Assembly: GCA_036245525.1 (NCBI GenBank)
Contig: BTPG01000005.1
Coordinates: 127,914,120 to 127,978,119 of the forward strand
Direction: 5' to 3'
Length of the DNA stretch: 64,000 nucleotides
DNA from: Semisulcospira habei
Lineage: Eukaryota > Mollusca > Gastropoda > Semisulcospiridae
Shown here: one piece after another, positions 42,492 through 53,000 of the stretch
Position numbering within the stretch: the first letter of the stretch is position 1
How the letters are laid out: each line of letters begins with the position of its first letter
Notes under the pieces: model-generated
What the model was told of the DNA's origin: nothing
Databases searched by the model: none
What the model saw: the letters and a program-made list of their open reading frames with translations, nothing else
Made by a program: the position numbers and the translations under genes

Positions 42492-44013
42492 AAACAAACA
42501 AACTACTTAATTCTTACTTCTGATTATTAAACTGGGGAAGGGTCAAGGGTGAGTGGGCTGGGGGGAGAGGGAGACAGGTGTTGGGGGCCAGCTGCCGACC
42601 AGTATAGCCCTGGACATCATCAGCCCTACTTTGGCAGGTGCCGGGGCAGGCCATGATTGGGGGGTCAACGGTTGAGGCTTAGTTGATGCCCTCGCTACGA
42701 AGGCATCAAGCGAAGAAGCCTGTATATCTTCTTCAGGGAGGGCGTTCCAGTCTCTGATGGTCAGGGAAGAAGGATTCGTTCCTGTAGGCTGTCCGGCCGG
42801 GGGCATGGGATCCGCTGGTGTTGAACAAGCGCGACAAGAACAACATTTATTGTCGAGGGGCCCATTGGGGCCAAAGGACACATAGGGATCGGACTTAACT
42901 ATCATGTACATTACTTTTTATCATTCTTTAAGCTCGTTCAGTCCACACGGAATTTTGCACTTTTCTGTTGACCGCGTCGAACTCGTACACTGGAGGGGAT
43001 GAGCTCATCGTGCTTGCAATGGACGAAAGCTAGGCCATTCTTGATCTTATATAACATTGCTAAGCGAGCCCTCTTTCTGCGTTCTTGGAGAGTCTGCCAG
43101 TTCAGATGCTGCAGCATTTGCCCCACACTAGATGTGTTCCTGTGTCTGTTCACGACAAAGCGGGCTGCTCGTCTCAGGACTGACTCAAATCCTGGCAATT
43201 TCCTTGTGCTGATGCGGGTCCCACACACAGCTCGCATACTCCAGGATGGGCCGAACTAGCGATTTGTAGGCAAGCTCCTTGACTGCAACTGAACCGATCT
43301 TCAAGTTTCTCCGCAGGAACCCCAGCATCTGGTTTGCCTTGCTGCATATCTGGTTGATGTGGGTGTCCCAGCTGACATCCTTTTGTATGGCCAGGCCCAG
43401 GTACTTCGAGGACTGAGCTTGCCTCATCAAGGGTGTGTCCATGTAGGAAGTACTGATGACTTCTGTTCTCTCTGCTACGTGATACTGGTAGAGTGACGCA
43501 TTTCTGCGGGTGAAACTGCATGTCCCATTCGTTTTCCCATGCGCATAGGGCATTTAGGTCCTCTTGTAGCATATAATTGTCGGACTGTGAGGCAATGGGT
43601 CGGTATACCGCGGTGTCATCCGCAAACAGGCGAGTTCTTGAGCTGACTCTTTCTGGCATGTCATTTATATACAGCAGGAACAGGCAGGGACCTACAACAG
43701 ATCCTTGGGGTACTCCAGAGTGCACAGCGGTCTGGGTGGACCTAGCACCCTCAACTACCACCGCTTGACGTCGGCCTCGGAGGAAGTTAGCAATCCATCT
43801 GTTGGTGTTGTCCCTGATGCCGTAGTAGTCTAGCTTATGGAGCAAAAGGCTACGGTTCACCCTGCCGAACGCTTTAGCAAAGTCCATTACAACGACGTCT
43901 GTCTGCAGGCCCTGCTCGAGGTTTGCTGTAATTTCATCTGCGTATTCCAGCAGCTGCGTCTCACAAGATCGTTTTGTTCGGAAGCCATGCTGGTATGGGT
44001 TCAGGATACTGTT
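42388..44013 (-). mobile_element. Non-LTR retrotransposon D (PHD-APE-RT type), 3' part
   Basis: The minus strand encodes RT blocks: NPYQHGFRTKRSCETQLLEY, VVVMDFAKAFGRVNRSLLLH, HSGVPQGSVVGPCLFLLYIN, TRLFADDTAVYRPI (FADD catalytic box), then in another frame SSKYLGLAIQKDVSWDTHI and downstream TIRDWNALPEE, the last conserved motif of such proteins. The 3' end at about 42388 has an AAGAAGAAG tail on this strand. A poly(A/T) tract sits at 42461-42490. The RT is interrupted at 44013 by the insertion 44024-46868 and continues at 46879. Confidence 0.87.
42461..42490 (+). repeat. Poly(A) tract
   Basis: About 30 A followed by CAAACAAACAAAC. It lies near the 3' end of element D on the opposite strand, so it is not that element's own tail. 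Confidence 0.85.
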
Positions 44014-44023
44014 AGTCTCAAGG

Positions 44024-46868
44024 ACCAACAACTGGTGTGTGACCATCAACACAGTTATCAGCTACACTCTTCTCTCTCTCCAACAAAGCAAAGGCTGACA
44101 ACTTACCTAACACTGGGCATCACCCCACTGCGGTATGAAGACCAAAAGACATACCTGGGCGTCACCCTTGACAAGAGGCTGACGTGGAAGCCGCACATTT
44201 GGAACGCAGAAGCGAAAGCTATAAGAAAGCTGAACATCATGAGGAAGCTGGTTGGAACACAATGGGGAGCCAATGAAAAGATCCTCAACAATGTATATCA
44301 AGGCACAGTGAGACAACACCTCGAGTACGGATCCAATGCATGGTTGACGGCAGCCCGGTCACACCAGCAGACCATTGACAGAGTTCAGAACCAGGCACTG
44401 CATATCATCACCGGCGCAATGAGATCCACACCAATTGAAAAGATGGAAGAGACAACAGGCATCCCACCCCTGCGCATTAGAAGAGATTGCAAAGCCTTGA
44501 TACAGTCCACAAAGGTTAAGTCTTCTAAAGACCATCCTATGAATGCCAGGATGAAACAGCCAACCTCAGGGAGACTGAAAAGATCAAGCTTTGTGAAGGA
44601 GACGAGAGCTCTGCAGAGAAAACACCAGGCAAAGCTCCCTGCGCAGGTAGAGGCTTTGAATCCTACTAGTGACCTTCCACCCTGGGAAAGTAAGCCAGAA
44701 AACATCACCATCTCTTCCACGGTACCCTACATCACCACCAAAGATGAGCACAGCACTGTGAGCAAGAAAGCCCTGACACTGGCCATGCTTGATGAAAAGT
44801 ATCCCCAGGAGGCATGGATACGGGCATACACCGATGGATCAGCCACAGATGCAGTTCAGAATGGAGGGGCTGGGGTGTACATTCAGTACCCAAACGGAAA
44901 ATGGCAGGCAGAGGCAATACCAACAGGCCTTCACTGCACAAATTACAGAGCTGAGGTGGAAGCCCTGGTCCATGCTGCAAACACCCTTAGTGGCACTGCA
45001 GACCCTGATGCCCAGATTGTCTTCCTGACTGATGCCATGTCTGTCCTTGAGGCAGCAACAGCAAGCAAACAGCCACGTCTACAAGAGGCACTGCAAAACA
45101 TCAAGTGCACCAGACTGGTGCTGCAGTGGATCCCTTCACACTGTGCGATGAAACTCTATGCTCACGAATAGGGTTCACACAGTAGATTTAATACGGTACA
45201 GTTTTGTAGCGGTTTGTCTTGTGACAACTATTCCGTGAGGCACGTGGCCCACGTGGAATCTTTAAGGAACGTTTAATACGGGGAGTTTTAGTGAGTTGTA
45301 GGCGAGAGCTCAGCCTGGCAGAGCTGTAGAAACGTTAGTACGGGGCTATATTGTCAGTGGGTACAGACGTGTGTGAGATACCTTAGCCCGTATTCCAAGA
45401 CTCTGAAACCTAGAATTCAGGTATGTATTTGATATTTATTATTGATGGTTACTGTGTTAAAGATAGTATGCGTTGATAGGAGTTAATTTAGTTGTGTAGT
45501 GTTGACGGGTTTGGTTCAGTTATGTTGGTTTGGAAGTTATTGAGGTAACCGGTGGTTCGTATATATTACTATCTACCGAGATGGATAACTAAGGAATGTG
45601 AGGGGTGTTTGCCTATGTCGTTATGAAGGTAGTACCTGGTTAAGTATAGTCTTTTCCAGCGTATGGGATAATGTATAGCAAGAGTGTTAGGTTATAGTCT
45701 GGTTTTTGGTAGCGACAGAGATATGGGGGTGTTACGAAAGTAGTCGGGTTATGAAGCACGTGTGTATGTGTGTGAATGAACGTGTGAGTTATTTGTCAGT
45801 ATCAGCCAGGTTAGGTAATGTATCTCATATTATCCAATATGTGTTTGTGTTTAGCAAGAGTTACGTTTTAGGACTTTATTATTATTCAGAGTGCTTGTCG
45901 GAGGTTGGAGCGACGGACGCCGAGACGTCAGTCACCAGGGACCTAATGCGAGGTCATCTCTCCATCTCTTTACTCGGGGAGTGAGCGACCGGTGCCGAGA
46001 CACTTGGGTCACAGCGAAGATACGGTACGAGCTACGAGGTCGTCCACGGTACGAGAGACAGGACAGCTCGGGAGCGTACGAAGGACTTGCACGCCTAGAC
46101 GTGAAAGGACTGAACCGTCGTAACCAGGCGAGAACACCAAACAGGTTGGAGTGTGAGAGACTACTACCTAGCCTGGCAGTTATATTGTGTATGTGCATGT
46201 GGTGTTTAGATGCTGGTAGTGGTGTAGTGTATATAGTTCGATAATCATTTAAGCATTTTCTCTATTTATATTGTATAAAAGTTCCGTTAGAAAGGAAGCC
46301 CGTGAGTTGTGTTTTACCGCATGAATGCGCCCGTCTGAGTCAGTGGCGGTGTATGCGTCTGTTGTGCGAGAGTCTGTGCGTACGACTGGGGGGCAAGTCT
46401 GCGTGCGTTACACACTGTGGCATCTACGGCAATGAAGAAGCTGACAGAATGGCAAAAGTGGGCGCAGAGAAAGAACAAGACGAAAATGGAGTCAGCTTCA
46501 CAGAGATGAAGACCATCATTAAGTCTGTGTACAGATCACCACAACGGCCCCTAGACAGTTACCATCAGCTGTCCAGACAAGAGCAGGTGACCATCTTCCG
46601 TGTGAGGACCGGGCACAACCGACTCAATTTCCACCTGCACAGACGCTTCCACCTCGTGCCATCTCCCCTGTGCCCTTGTGGAGAAGCAGAGCAGACCACA
46701 GAGCACATCCTCCAGGACTGTGGGAACCACCAGTTGCTGAGGGAGGAGATATGGCCGAAGCCCGCCACCCTACAAGAGAAACTGTACGGGCCTGTGGAGG
46801 CGCTAGAGAAGACCACAGATTTCATTTTGAGAGCCAAACTCCAAGTGTGACGGCGTTCGAGAAGAAGA
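44024..46868 (+). mobile_element. 5'-truncated non-LTR retrotransposon with RNase H, nested in element D and split by a solo LTR
   Basis: Plus strand: RT end (TYLGVTLDKRLTWKPHI, YGSNAWLTAA), RNase H (AYTDGSATDAVQNGGAGVYI, NYRAEVEAL, VFLTDAMSVLEA, LQWIPSHC), then after the inserted LTR the frame resumes with GIYGNEEADRMAK at 46417 and a cysteine cluster, CPCGEAEQTTEHILQDC. It ends with a (GAA)n tail. The 10-bp duplication AGTCTCAAGG flanks it (44014-44023 and 46869-46878). It is related to the element at 36978-37999. Confidence 0.9.
45144..46412 (+). mobile_element. Solo LTR, copy 2, 1269 bp
   Basis: TGCGATGAAACTCTATGCTC to GCGTGCGTTACA (TG...CA), flanked by CACTG (45139-45143 and 46413-46417). 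It splits the RNase H box of the surrounding element between HC and GIYGNEEAD. It aligns with copy 1 (32990-35541) and shares TATAAAAG (46274-46281) and the long end region starting TGAATGCGCCCGTCTGAGTC. Confidence 0.9.
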
Positions 46869-46878
46869 AGAAGTCTCA

Positions 46879-48995
46879 AGGTGATTCATGATGCCGCTGA
46901 CGATGATATGCTCCAGCAGCTTACATGGGATGCTTGTGAGCGACACAGGCCTGTAGTTAGCTGGGTCGTAGCTCTCACCTTTATTGAAGATAGGGGTGAC
47001 AAGCGCATCCTTCCAGTCTTATGGGACGTCCCCTGATTGGAGGGAGAGTTGGAAGATCTTGGTGAGCAGGGGAGCAAGTTCTGCATACAGTTTTGTTTTT
47101 TTAATAATATGCGAGGGGAGATGCTATCTGGACCGGCAGCTTTTGCTGGATTCAGACCCTGCAGGAGCTTCTCTGCCCCCTTCACACTGATCGCGGTCTC
47201 TGGCATGGAGCTGTAGTTGTTTCTGTCGCTTGGCAGTCTGCACTTGCGCCGCTCTAATTCTCCCGGGCTGTATGCTGTGCCGTCACTGAATGACTTGCTG
47301 AATTGACTGTTTAAAATTTCTGCCTTGACCAGGGGGTCCGTTACAAGTTTTCCTTTGTCCTTGAGGGATGGTATTCCAATGGCTGATGCTCTCTGGTGTT
47401 TCAAGTAGGTCCAGAATCTCTTCATTGATGGTGTTTTGTCCGTTTCCTCTCTGGTCTGGGTAAACAGTCCGCCGACGTAGCTCCAGTAGGCTCTTCTCAG
47501 TTGTTTCTGCACTTTCCCTCCGCATTTTCTTCATTTCTGCCTTCAGTTCTTCTGTACCACGCTTCTTCATTTCAGCGTACAGTCTGTTCTTCTTCCTCAG
47601 CAGGTTTCTTATTTTGCCTGTAATCCAGGGATATGAGTCCTTCTTGCTGGGAGATTTGTGGGGTACATTTCTTGATACTGTGTCAAGGATGGTGGTCTTA
47701 AAGGTTGTCCATAACTTTTTCACCGTTATGTCTGTTTGGTTCGTCTCGTCAAAGGTCTTCTGCGTTTCTAGTATGTCAGCCTTCATCTTTTCCCAATTGG
47801 CTTTTCTGTAAAGTGGTATGGGGCGTGACTTACTGCTACTGATCGTGATCTTAGTGGCGTACTCACAATACACTATGTCATGATCGGAGACGCCAGGAAT
47901 GATCCCAACACGTGGAATGAGATTCCGGGTGTTTGTCAAGACGAGGTCCAAGGTATTAACTAACCTTGTTGGGGACCGTACTACCTGCTCCAGTCCAGTA
48001 CCGTATGTGAGATCGATGAAATTTTGGTGCAGGCGCGGAAATGCTGCATCTTGTTTCAAAGACATAGTCGACCATTCCCATCCAGGGAAGTTAAAGTCCC
48101 CTGCGACTATGAGAGTAGGGTTATTGAAGTCGGCAGCACGTCTGACCGATATTTCAAAAATTTCCAGGCTTTTGTCGTCTGAAACATTTGGACGGTAGTA
48201 TGCACAGATGTATGTGCTTCCTGCCCTCTAACAGTAGCTTTGCCCAGATTATTTCGCAGTCTGTGCTAAGTTCTGGTAGTGCTGTGCTTTGGATGTCTTC
48301 TCTGAAGTAGGACACCACCACTTCTGTCTTTGCGGTACACTCTGAATGAGGCTGCAAGAATTCCATGTTCTGGATGGTTCCATCCAACCAAGTTTCAGTA
48401 CCTATGATGACATCAGGTTTTGTGTTGTGCAGGAGATTTGCTATCTCCGCTCTTTTACCCACTACTGATCGAACATTCACGTTGAGAATCCTCAGTGGTC
48501 TGAATTTCTGCTTATTTTGTCTACTTGCTCTGGTAGGTGTGTAGGAGTGCATTGGCTTCAAGCTAGGGCTTCTGAGAGATGACACTGAGCAGAGGGAGTG
48601 TCTGCTGTTGGAGTGGTTGGCATCTTGCTTAACCCCGTAGAGGTCGAAGGCGATAGTGCTATGGTTTGGGTTTCCGCATATGATGCAGTGCCATGTCACG
48701 TCACTTGCATCTAGAGCTGTGTATGACCCTGATCCAATGCTTTGGCATGTTGCATCATGGCATGGAACCACTGGCCACAGGTTTCACACGCCACCCCTCT
48801 CTGATCCCAGCTGACAGGTCTGTCACATGTGCCACATGGGTACCGTGATGAAGTATTGTCATCAATGGACATGTCTTCTGGAGGCAGTGAACAAGAAGCG
48901 CTGCAGGTCTGCTGGCCAAGCAGTGCCAGTGCTAAGATGGTCTGTATACCGAGGATAGTTCTAGTAACCAGGGTGCTTGGCTTTATTCTACACAC
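46879..48995 (-). mobile_element. Non-LTR retrotransposon D, 5' part (PHD-like finger, endonuclease, start of RT)
   Basis: Reading down from 48995: a cysteine-rich domain, YPCGTCDRPVSWDQRGVACE then TCGQWFHA and, after a frameshift, CHDATCQ and WHCIICG, a PHD-type zinc finger seen in some non-LTR ORFs. Next is an APE-like endonuclease, LRILNVNVRSVVGKRAEIAN with VIIGTETWLD, then SDHDIVYCEY. A linker (WITGKIRNLLRKKNRLYAEM) precedes the start of RT, LNPAKAAGPDSISPRIL. The proteins are broken by frameshifts. The exact 5' border is not found. Confidence 0.87.
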
Positions 48996-49701
48996 GTTTG
49001 TATACCTTGCAAGTTGTACATTTTCGTTGTTAGATAGGACTCATAAACACAGGTGGTTCTTGTTGTATGGGAGCAATGCCTTATGCTTCTAAAAGCAAAA
49101 ACGAATCTTGAGCACGTGAAGGTGGAACTCTGTCGCAGCGTGGCGTGACCCGGGAAAAAGTCAAGTAAAGAAACAGGCTGTTGTACTCACCCCCGGTGGC
49201 AGTGGGAACATCGTCATTCCTCTCTCCAGTGTCTAGTTGCTCAAACCTGTGATGCCGCCAGTGAAGTAGGCTGGGTGAACCTTCGTGGACGAGGAAAATA
49301 GATATGTGAAGAAAGTCTCCCCGGTTGGTGAGTGATTACTGCCGTGGGTTTCGAAGTCAAATTTCGTGGAAAATACGATCAATACGATCAAAAATTCTCA
49401 AACGAACTTCTAAATCGTGTAGAATAATGAATAATAATACTGTACTTGCATATATAAAAAAAAAACGAAGAAAGGTTTACGTAAAAAAAAGTCCAAAATT
49501 ACGACTGAATTGACGGACGACAAAAAAAAAAAGAGCTGCTGACTCTAGCGCATGCGCACCACCAAATCACATGGTTGGTTGCCGAGATGGATGGATGGAT
49601 TATTGGATGGACTGATAGATAAATGGATGGACTGGATATACAGAACTATATTAGTATCCAAAGAAGCAAGCACTCAATGATAACGAGAGAAGAATCCAAT
49701 A
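48996..49701. other. Region between element D and a MITE
   Basis: It may contain the 5' UTR of element D. On the minus strand ATGACGATGTTCCCACTGCC followed by a GTGAGT donor near 49200 could be a first exon, but nothing supports it. A degenerate (GGAT)n repeat lies at about 49585-49635. Confidence 0.35.
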
Positions 49702-50013
49702 GGGTTCGGGAAGTTCTCCACGTTGCCTAGGAGCATCGGCACGTCAGTCGCCATCTTAAGAGGATAGGATAGTTTTCACTGAGATAGTAGCGAAGTAGTT
49801 ATTCGTGTTTCTCACTTCCACTTTGGAAACAAACAAAAACAGATGCTGGTTAGCGGTTTCATACGGTGATGGCAAGACTTGCTGCTATTGCCTATAGCAC
49901 GTCAGGACTTTCCTGACATTGTCCTGACAGCGATTTCCCTATGAGCGCCTTAGTCCCGTATCCTCACAAGATGGCCGCCACGACTAGCGTGATGATGTCA
50001 CCTTCCCGAGCCC
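49702..50013. mobile_element. MITE with TA target duplication, copy 1
   Basis: It starts GGGTTCGGGAAG and ends CTTCCCGAGCCC, with TA on both sides (49700-49701 and 50014-50015). Subterminal CGCCATCTTAAGAGGATA and its counterpart TATCCTCACAAGATGGCCGC are inverted, so the arms extend to about 60 bp. The copy at 57089-57417 is homologous throughout. TA duplication suggests mobilisation by a Tc1/mariner-like transposase (inference). Confidence 0.85.
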
Positions 50014-50868
50014 TATGGCAAAGAAAGAAACAAGCTTAGAAAAGACAGTTACAACACAGTTTATTATTTCGACAGACATACACACAAGTAGGGCCTCCAC
50101 ATCTTATCAGTCATCATTTGAAAGAAAATAAAGAAAGACTGAAAAGAAGGGACAGACAGACAAACAAACAAGCGAATGAAAAACACATAACAATTTTTTT
50201 CACATTTTATTTAATTTTTCTATTCGATTATGACTTAATTCATATCAATAATCGTCACTTGGGCTGTAATATGTTAAGCAGTGCAGCGAGTGCTGTCACA
50301 GTAATGATTAATGCCAGGAAATGTTGTCAATGGTAATGAAAGGCGAAAGGCCATATTCAGTTGCACATACACACAGTCATAATACAATATGGTATTGTGA
50401 TACACCCAAAAAAAAAGGCGTACACTTGAAGTAGTAATGAACGCCTAAATAGCTAACTCGAATACCGAAGGGCATTTGCATCTGCCGCACCCACGACTGA
50501 CTGAAAGACGTCGCTCTTTATGGCTTCACTGAGCCCTTGCAGATGTGAGGCGCCTCAATATTCATGTTCAAGACTGACGTACATTTTGACAAAATGTAAT
50601 GCTGAACAATAACAATACTGAATACACAGGTGAACTTTTTAAAAAATCACATATTTCGGATTTTTATATAAACCAGAAAAGCCATGAAAACTTGAGACAT
50701 CAAATCAGTGAAAAGATGCGTTTCTCATATATGTAGCACGGGTTCAGTTCTGAAATGACTGAGTCAGTGATGCAAATGGAAAACTTTCCTCAACTCCTAA
50801 TAACTCATCACATCCTGAGGATGAACGTTTTTGACTCCTTTGAGGTGTACGTCAGGGTTCTGGAGCCA

Positions 50869-50969
50869 GATCAACCATGATAGTTCAAGGGTGGTGTCAG
50901 AATAGCTTGGCGCCTGTAGGCGCCAAGCTATTCTGACACCACCCTTGACTGAACTATAATGGTTGATCC
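50869..50969. repeat. Palindrome family 1, copy 8
   Basis: GGTGGTGTCAGAATAGCTTG is exactly complementary to CAAGCTATTCTGACACCACC. The change GCC to GTC in the left arm is matched by GAC in the right arm. The right arm has a 4-base insertion (CTGA). Confidence 0.9.
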
Positions 50970-51142
50970 AGGGTGACATCCTGTTTTAGCATGTCAGGTC
51001 TTTACGGATTAGGGCGCCTGTAGCACGGCCGCTTTTCATTTGGAGTGTACCAGTACAAGTGTAGTAAATAATCAGTCTTTCATATCGAGTCCTGCAGTAA
51101 GACTGAGCACACTGCCGGTTCAAAGTTCGAGTGAACCGGCGT

Positions 51143-51215
51143 ACGCCACACTGGTTGTCTCTCTCAATTCGTTACACGCTGCGTAACGAAACGAGGGAGA
51201 CAACCAGTTTGGCGT
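51143..51215. repeat. Separate hairpin
   Basis: ACGCCACACTGGTTGTCTCT pairs with the stretch GGGAGACAACCAGTTTGGCGT; the middle TTCGTTACACGCTGCGTAACGAA is itself a palindrome. No second copy was noticed. Confidence 0.85.
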
Positions 51216-51724
51216 GAGGACCGTTCAGTCACTGACCCAAACAAATAGTAACAATGCGCTGTGTCAAGCTTCGGGCGCCTTCAATTTGTCTCAGTGCTCA
51301 TCATGTTGTAGACTTTCATTTGCAGCAATACATGTGATTGATCAACTGCGGCCAGACCGTCGATGACCACACCAGCTGAAGAAACACTCGTCCTCTCAGT
51401 AAGGCAACAGGTCCTCGGATCGACCGGCTAGCTAACAACTCAGTGACGACCAACGCCGGCCAACCTGACGAGACAAATGATTTGACTATTGGGCTAGCTC
51501 AGTCCTGGGGTATAATTGCAACACACCCTGGGCATCTCACAGGCTGCATCCGGCACTGATCCAGATCGTCTGGTACTGCAACTAACTCGGTGATGAGCAA
51601 TAAGACAGTAATCTCTTTTATGCAAGAGTGAAAAAAGGTGTTGAGACAGGCGCTCTCCCAAGTGAAAGTCACCGCCATTTACAGACCATGCTTTGGGTGG
51701 CTACAGACACCTATATGACGGTCG

Positions 51725-51954
51725 ATTTAGCCCCGACGCCCTACAGCAGGACGGATGGATCGACCATGACAATTCAAGGGTAGTGCCAGATTAGCCTGGC
51801 GCCTTCAAGCGCCAAGCTAGTCTGGCACTACTCTTGAATTATCATGGTCAGCCCATCTCCTGCAACTGGTACATAGTTGTTAGGGAAGACCTCTAAAACC
51901 CAAGAGTCGGTATCTCTCAGGGTAGAAATGCGGCTGTGGGGTTAAATGGGTTAA
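51725..51954. repeat. Fold-back element, palindrome family 1, copy 9, with tails
   Basis: Core 51757-51853 (GACCATGACAATTCAAGGG to the near complement), left tail starting ATTTAGCCCCGACGCCCTAC, right tail ending GGGGTTAAATGGGTTAA. This copy shows the full layout in the common orientation. Confidence 0.88.
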
Positions 51955-52518
51955 TGATAGGTGATCCGTCTGGGGGTGTTACTAAAACCAGGCTCAGCTC
52001 TATCAGCGTTCGGAAACCAAGACATGGTCGATCCATCTCAGTCCTGCTCTATGGCGTTGTAGCGAAATGAGTTAAGCCCTTGGCTGTCGGTAGTGCATTT
52101 TGTCAAGGTGTTTCCTGCAGGATTCACCTCGGCGAAAACCACTACAGGGGCGGATCAGTTACCTCGAGTGGTAGGGAGGATGGTGGAGGGGGTCCAACTT
52201 TTTGTTTGGGACCTTCAACCTGATACAAAAGGCCTCCCCGAGGCTAGACCTTGCTTCCAGTGGCCGAAAAATCGAAAAGCTGGAGGGGGAAGGGGGGGGG
52301 GGGAGAACACTCCAAACAGGGACTTTGTTGCAGCATTTTTAAGAATTTTGGGTGAACAGGACCCCCGATCCGCCCCTGCACTACCAAGAGCTAAAGGGTT
52401 AAGGGACTAAACATGGGTTTTACTTAGCAAAGAAGAACAGAACCCAGCTGATCCTGTTCAAAGTGAGACAGGACGATCATGTCTTCGTCTGACGCGGAAG
52501 GAGTCAGCAATCGACCTG

Positions 52519-52740
52519 TTTAACCCATTTAGCCCCAACGCCCAACATCAGGAGATGGATCGACCATGATAATTTAAGTGTAGTGGCAGATGAGCTTGGT
52601 GCTTTCAGGCGTCAAGCTCATCTGACACTACCCATGAATTATCATGAAGCTATCTCCAGCGCTGAACTGGTACATAGTCGTTAGGTCATTCAGTAACACC
52701 TCCAAATTTTGGGAAATGAGGTCGTGGGGTTAAATGGGTT
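52519..52740. repeat. Fold-back element, palindrome family 1, copy 10, with tails
   Basis: Tails: TTTAACCCATTTAGCCCCAA and GGGGTTAAATGGGTT. Core arms contain CAGATGAGCTTG and CAAGCTCATCTG; compared with ATTAG/CTAAT in other copies, the change is present on both arms. Confidence 0.88.
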
Positions 52741-52776
52741 ATCTTAGAATGAAATCGGCTCTATCTGGCAGTCATC

Positions 52777-52782
52777 TTTATT
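52777..52782 (-). promoter_or_regulatory. Poly(A) signal of the profilin gene
   Basis: AATAAA on the minus strand, 34 bases after the stop codon at 52819-52817. The short 3' UTR supports the end of the gene. Confidence 0.7.
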
Positions 52783-52816
52783 GTTCAAACACTGAGTTAA
52801 TTTCCCCGATCTAAAG

Positions 52817-53000
52817 TCACAGTGCTTTTCTCCGGAAGAAGTCTCCGAGTCTCATCACTTCTTCGTTGCATCGCCGGGAGGTGCCGTTTTCATCGTGCAC
52901 GCCTAGGATAATGAGAGTCTGAGTTTTGCACACGGTACACCCCTCGCGCTCCGTGCGTGCCATGATGCCGTTACGCCCGTCAGCCAATCGGACCTTGTAG
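52817..53000 (-). CDS. Profilin last exon (partly in gap)
   Basis: It encodes [40 protein letters not shown] and the C-terminal helix [15 protein letters not shown], then TGA. The left-hand intron or exon junction is hidden in the N gap. Confidence 0.82.

Larger units (their letters stand above)
50014..52776. other. Intergenic region left of the profilin gene, palindrome-rich
   Basis: It contains palindrome copies 8, 9 and 10, a separate hairpin (51143-51215), a half copy of family 3 at about 52075-52140 and G-rich runs at about 52285-52303. No coding region could be supported. Confidence 0.55.

Noticed and set aside
49190..49260. Possible first exon on the minus strand (ATGACGATGTTCCCACTGCC then GTGAGT)
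   Set aside because: No homology, no partner exon, and it may be leader sequence of element D.
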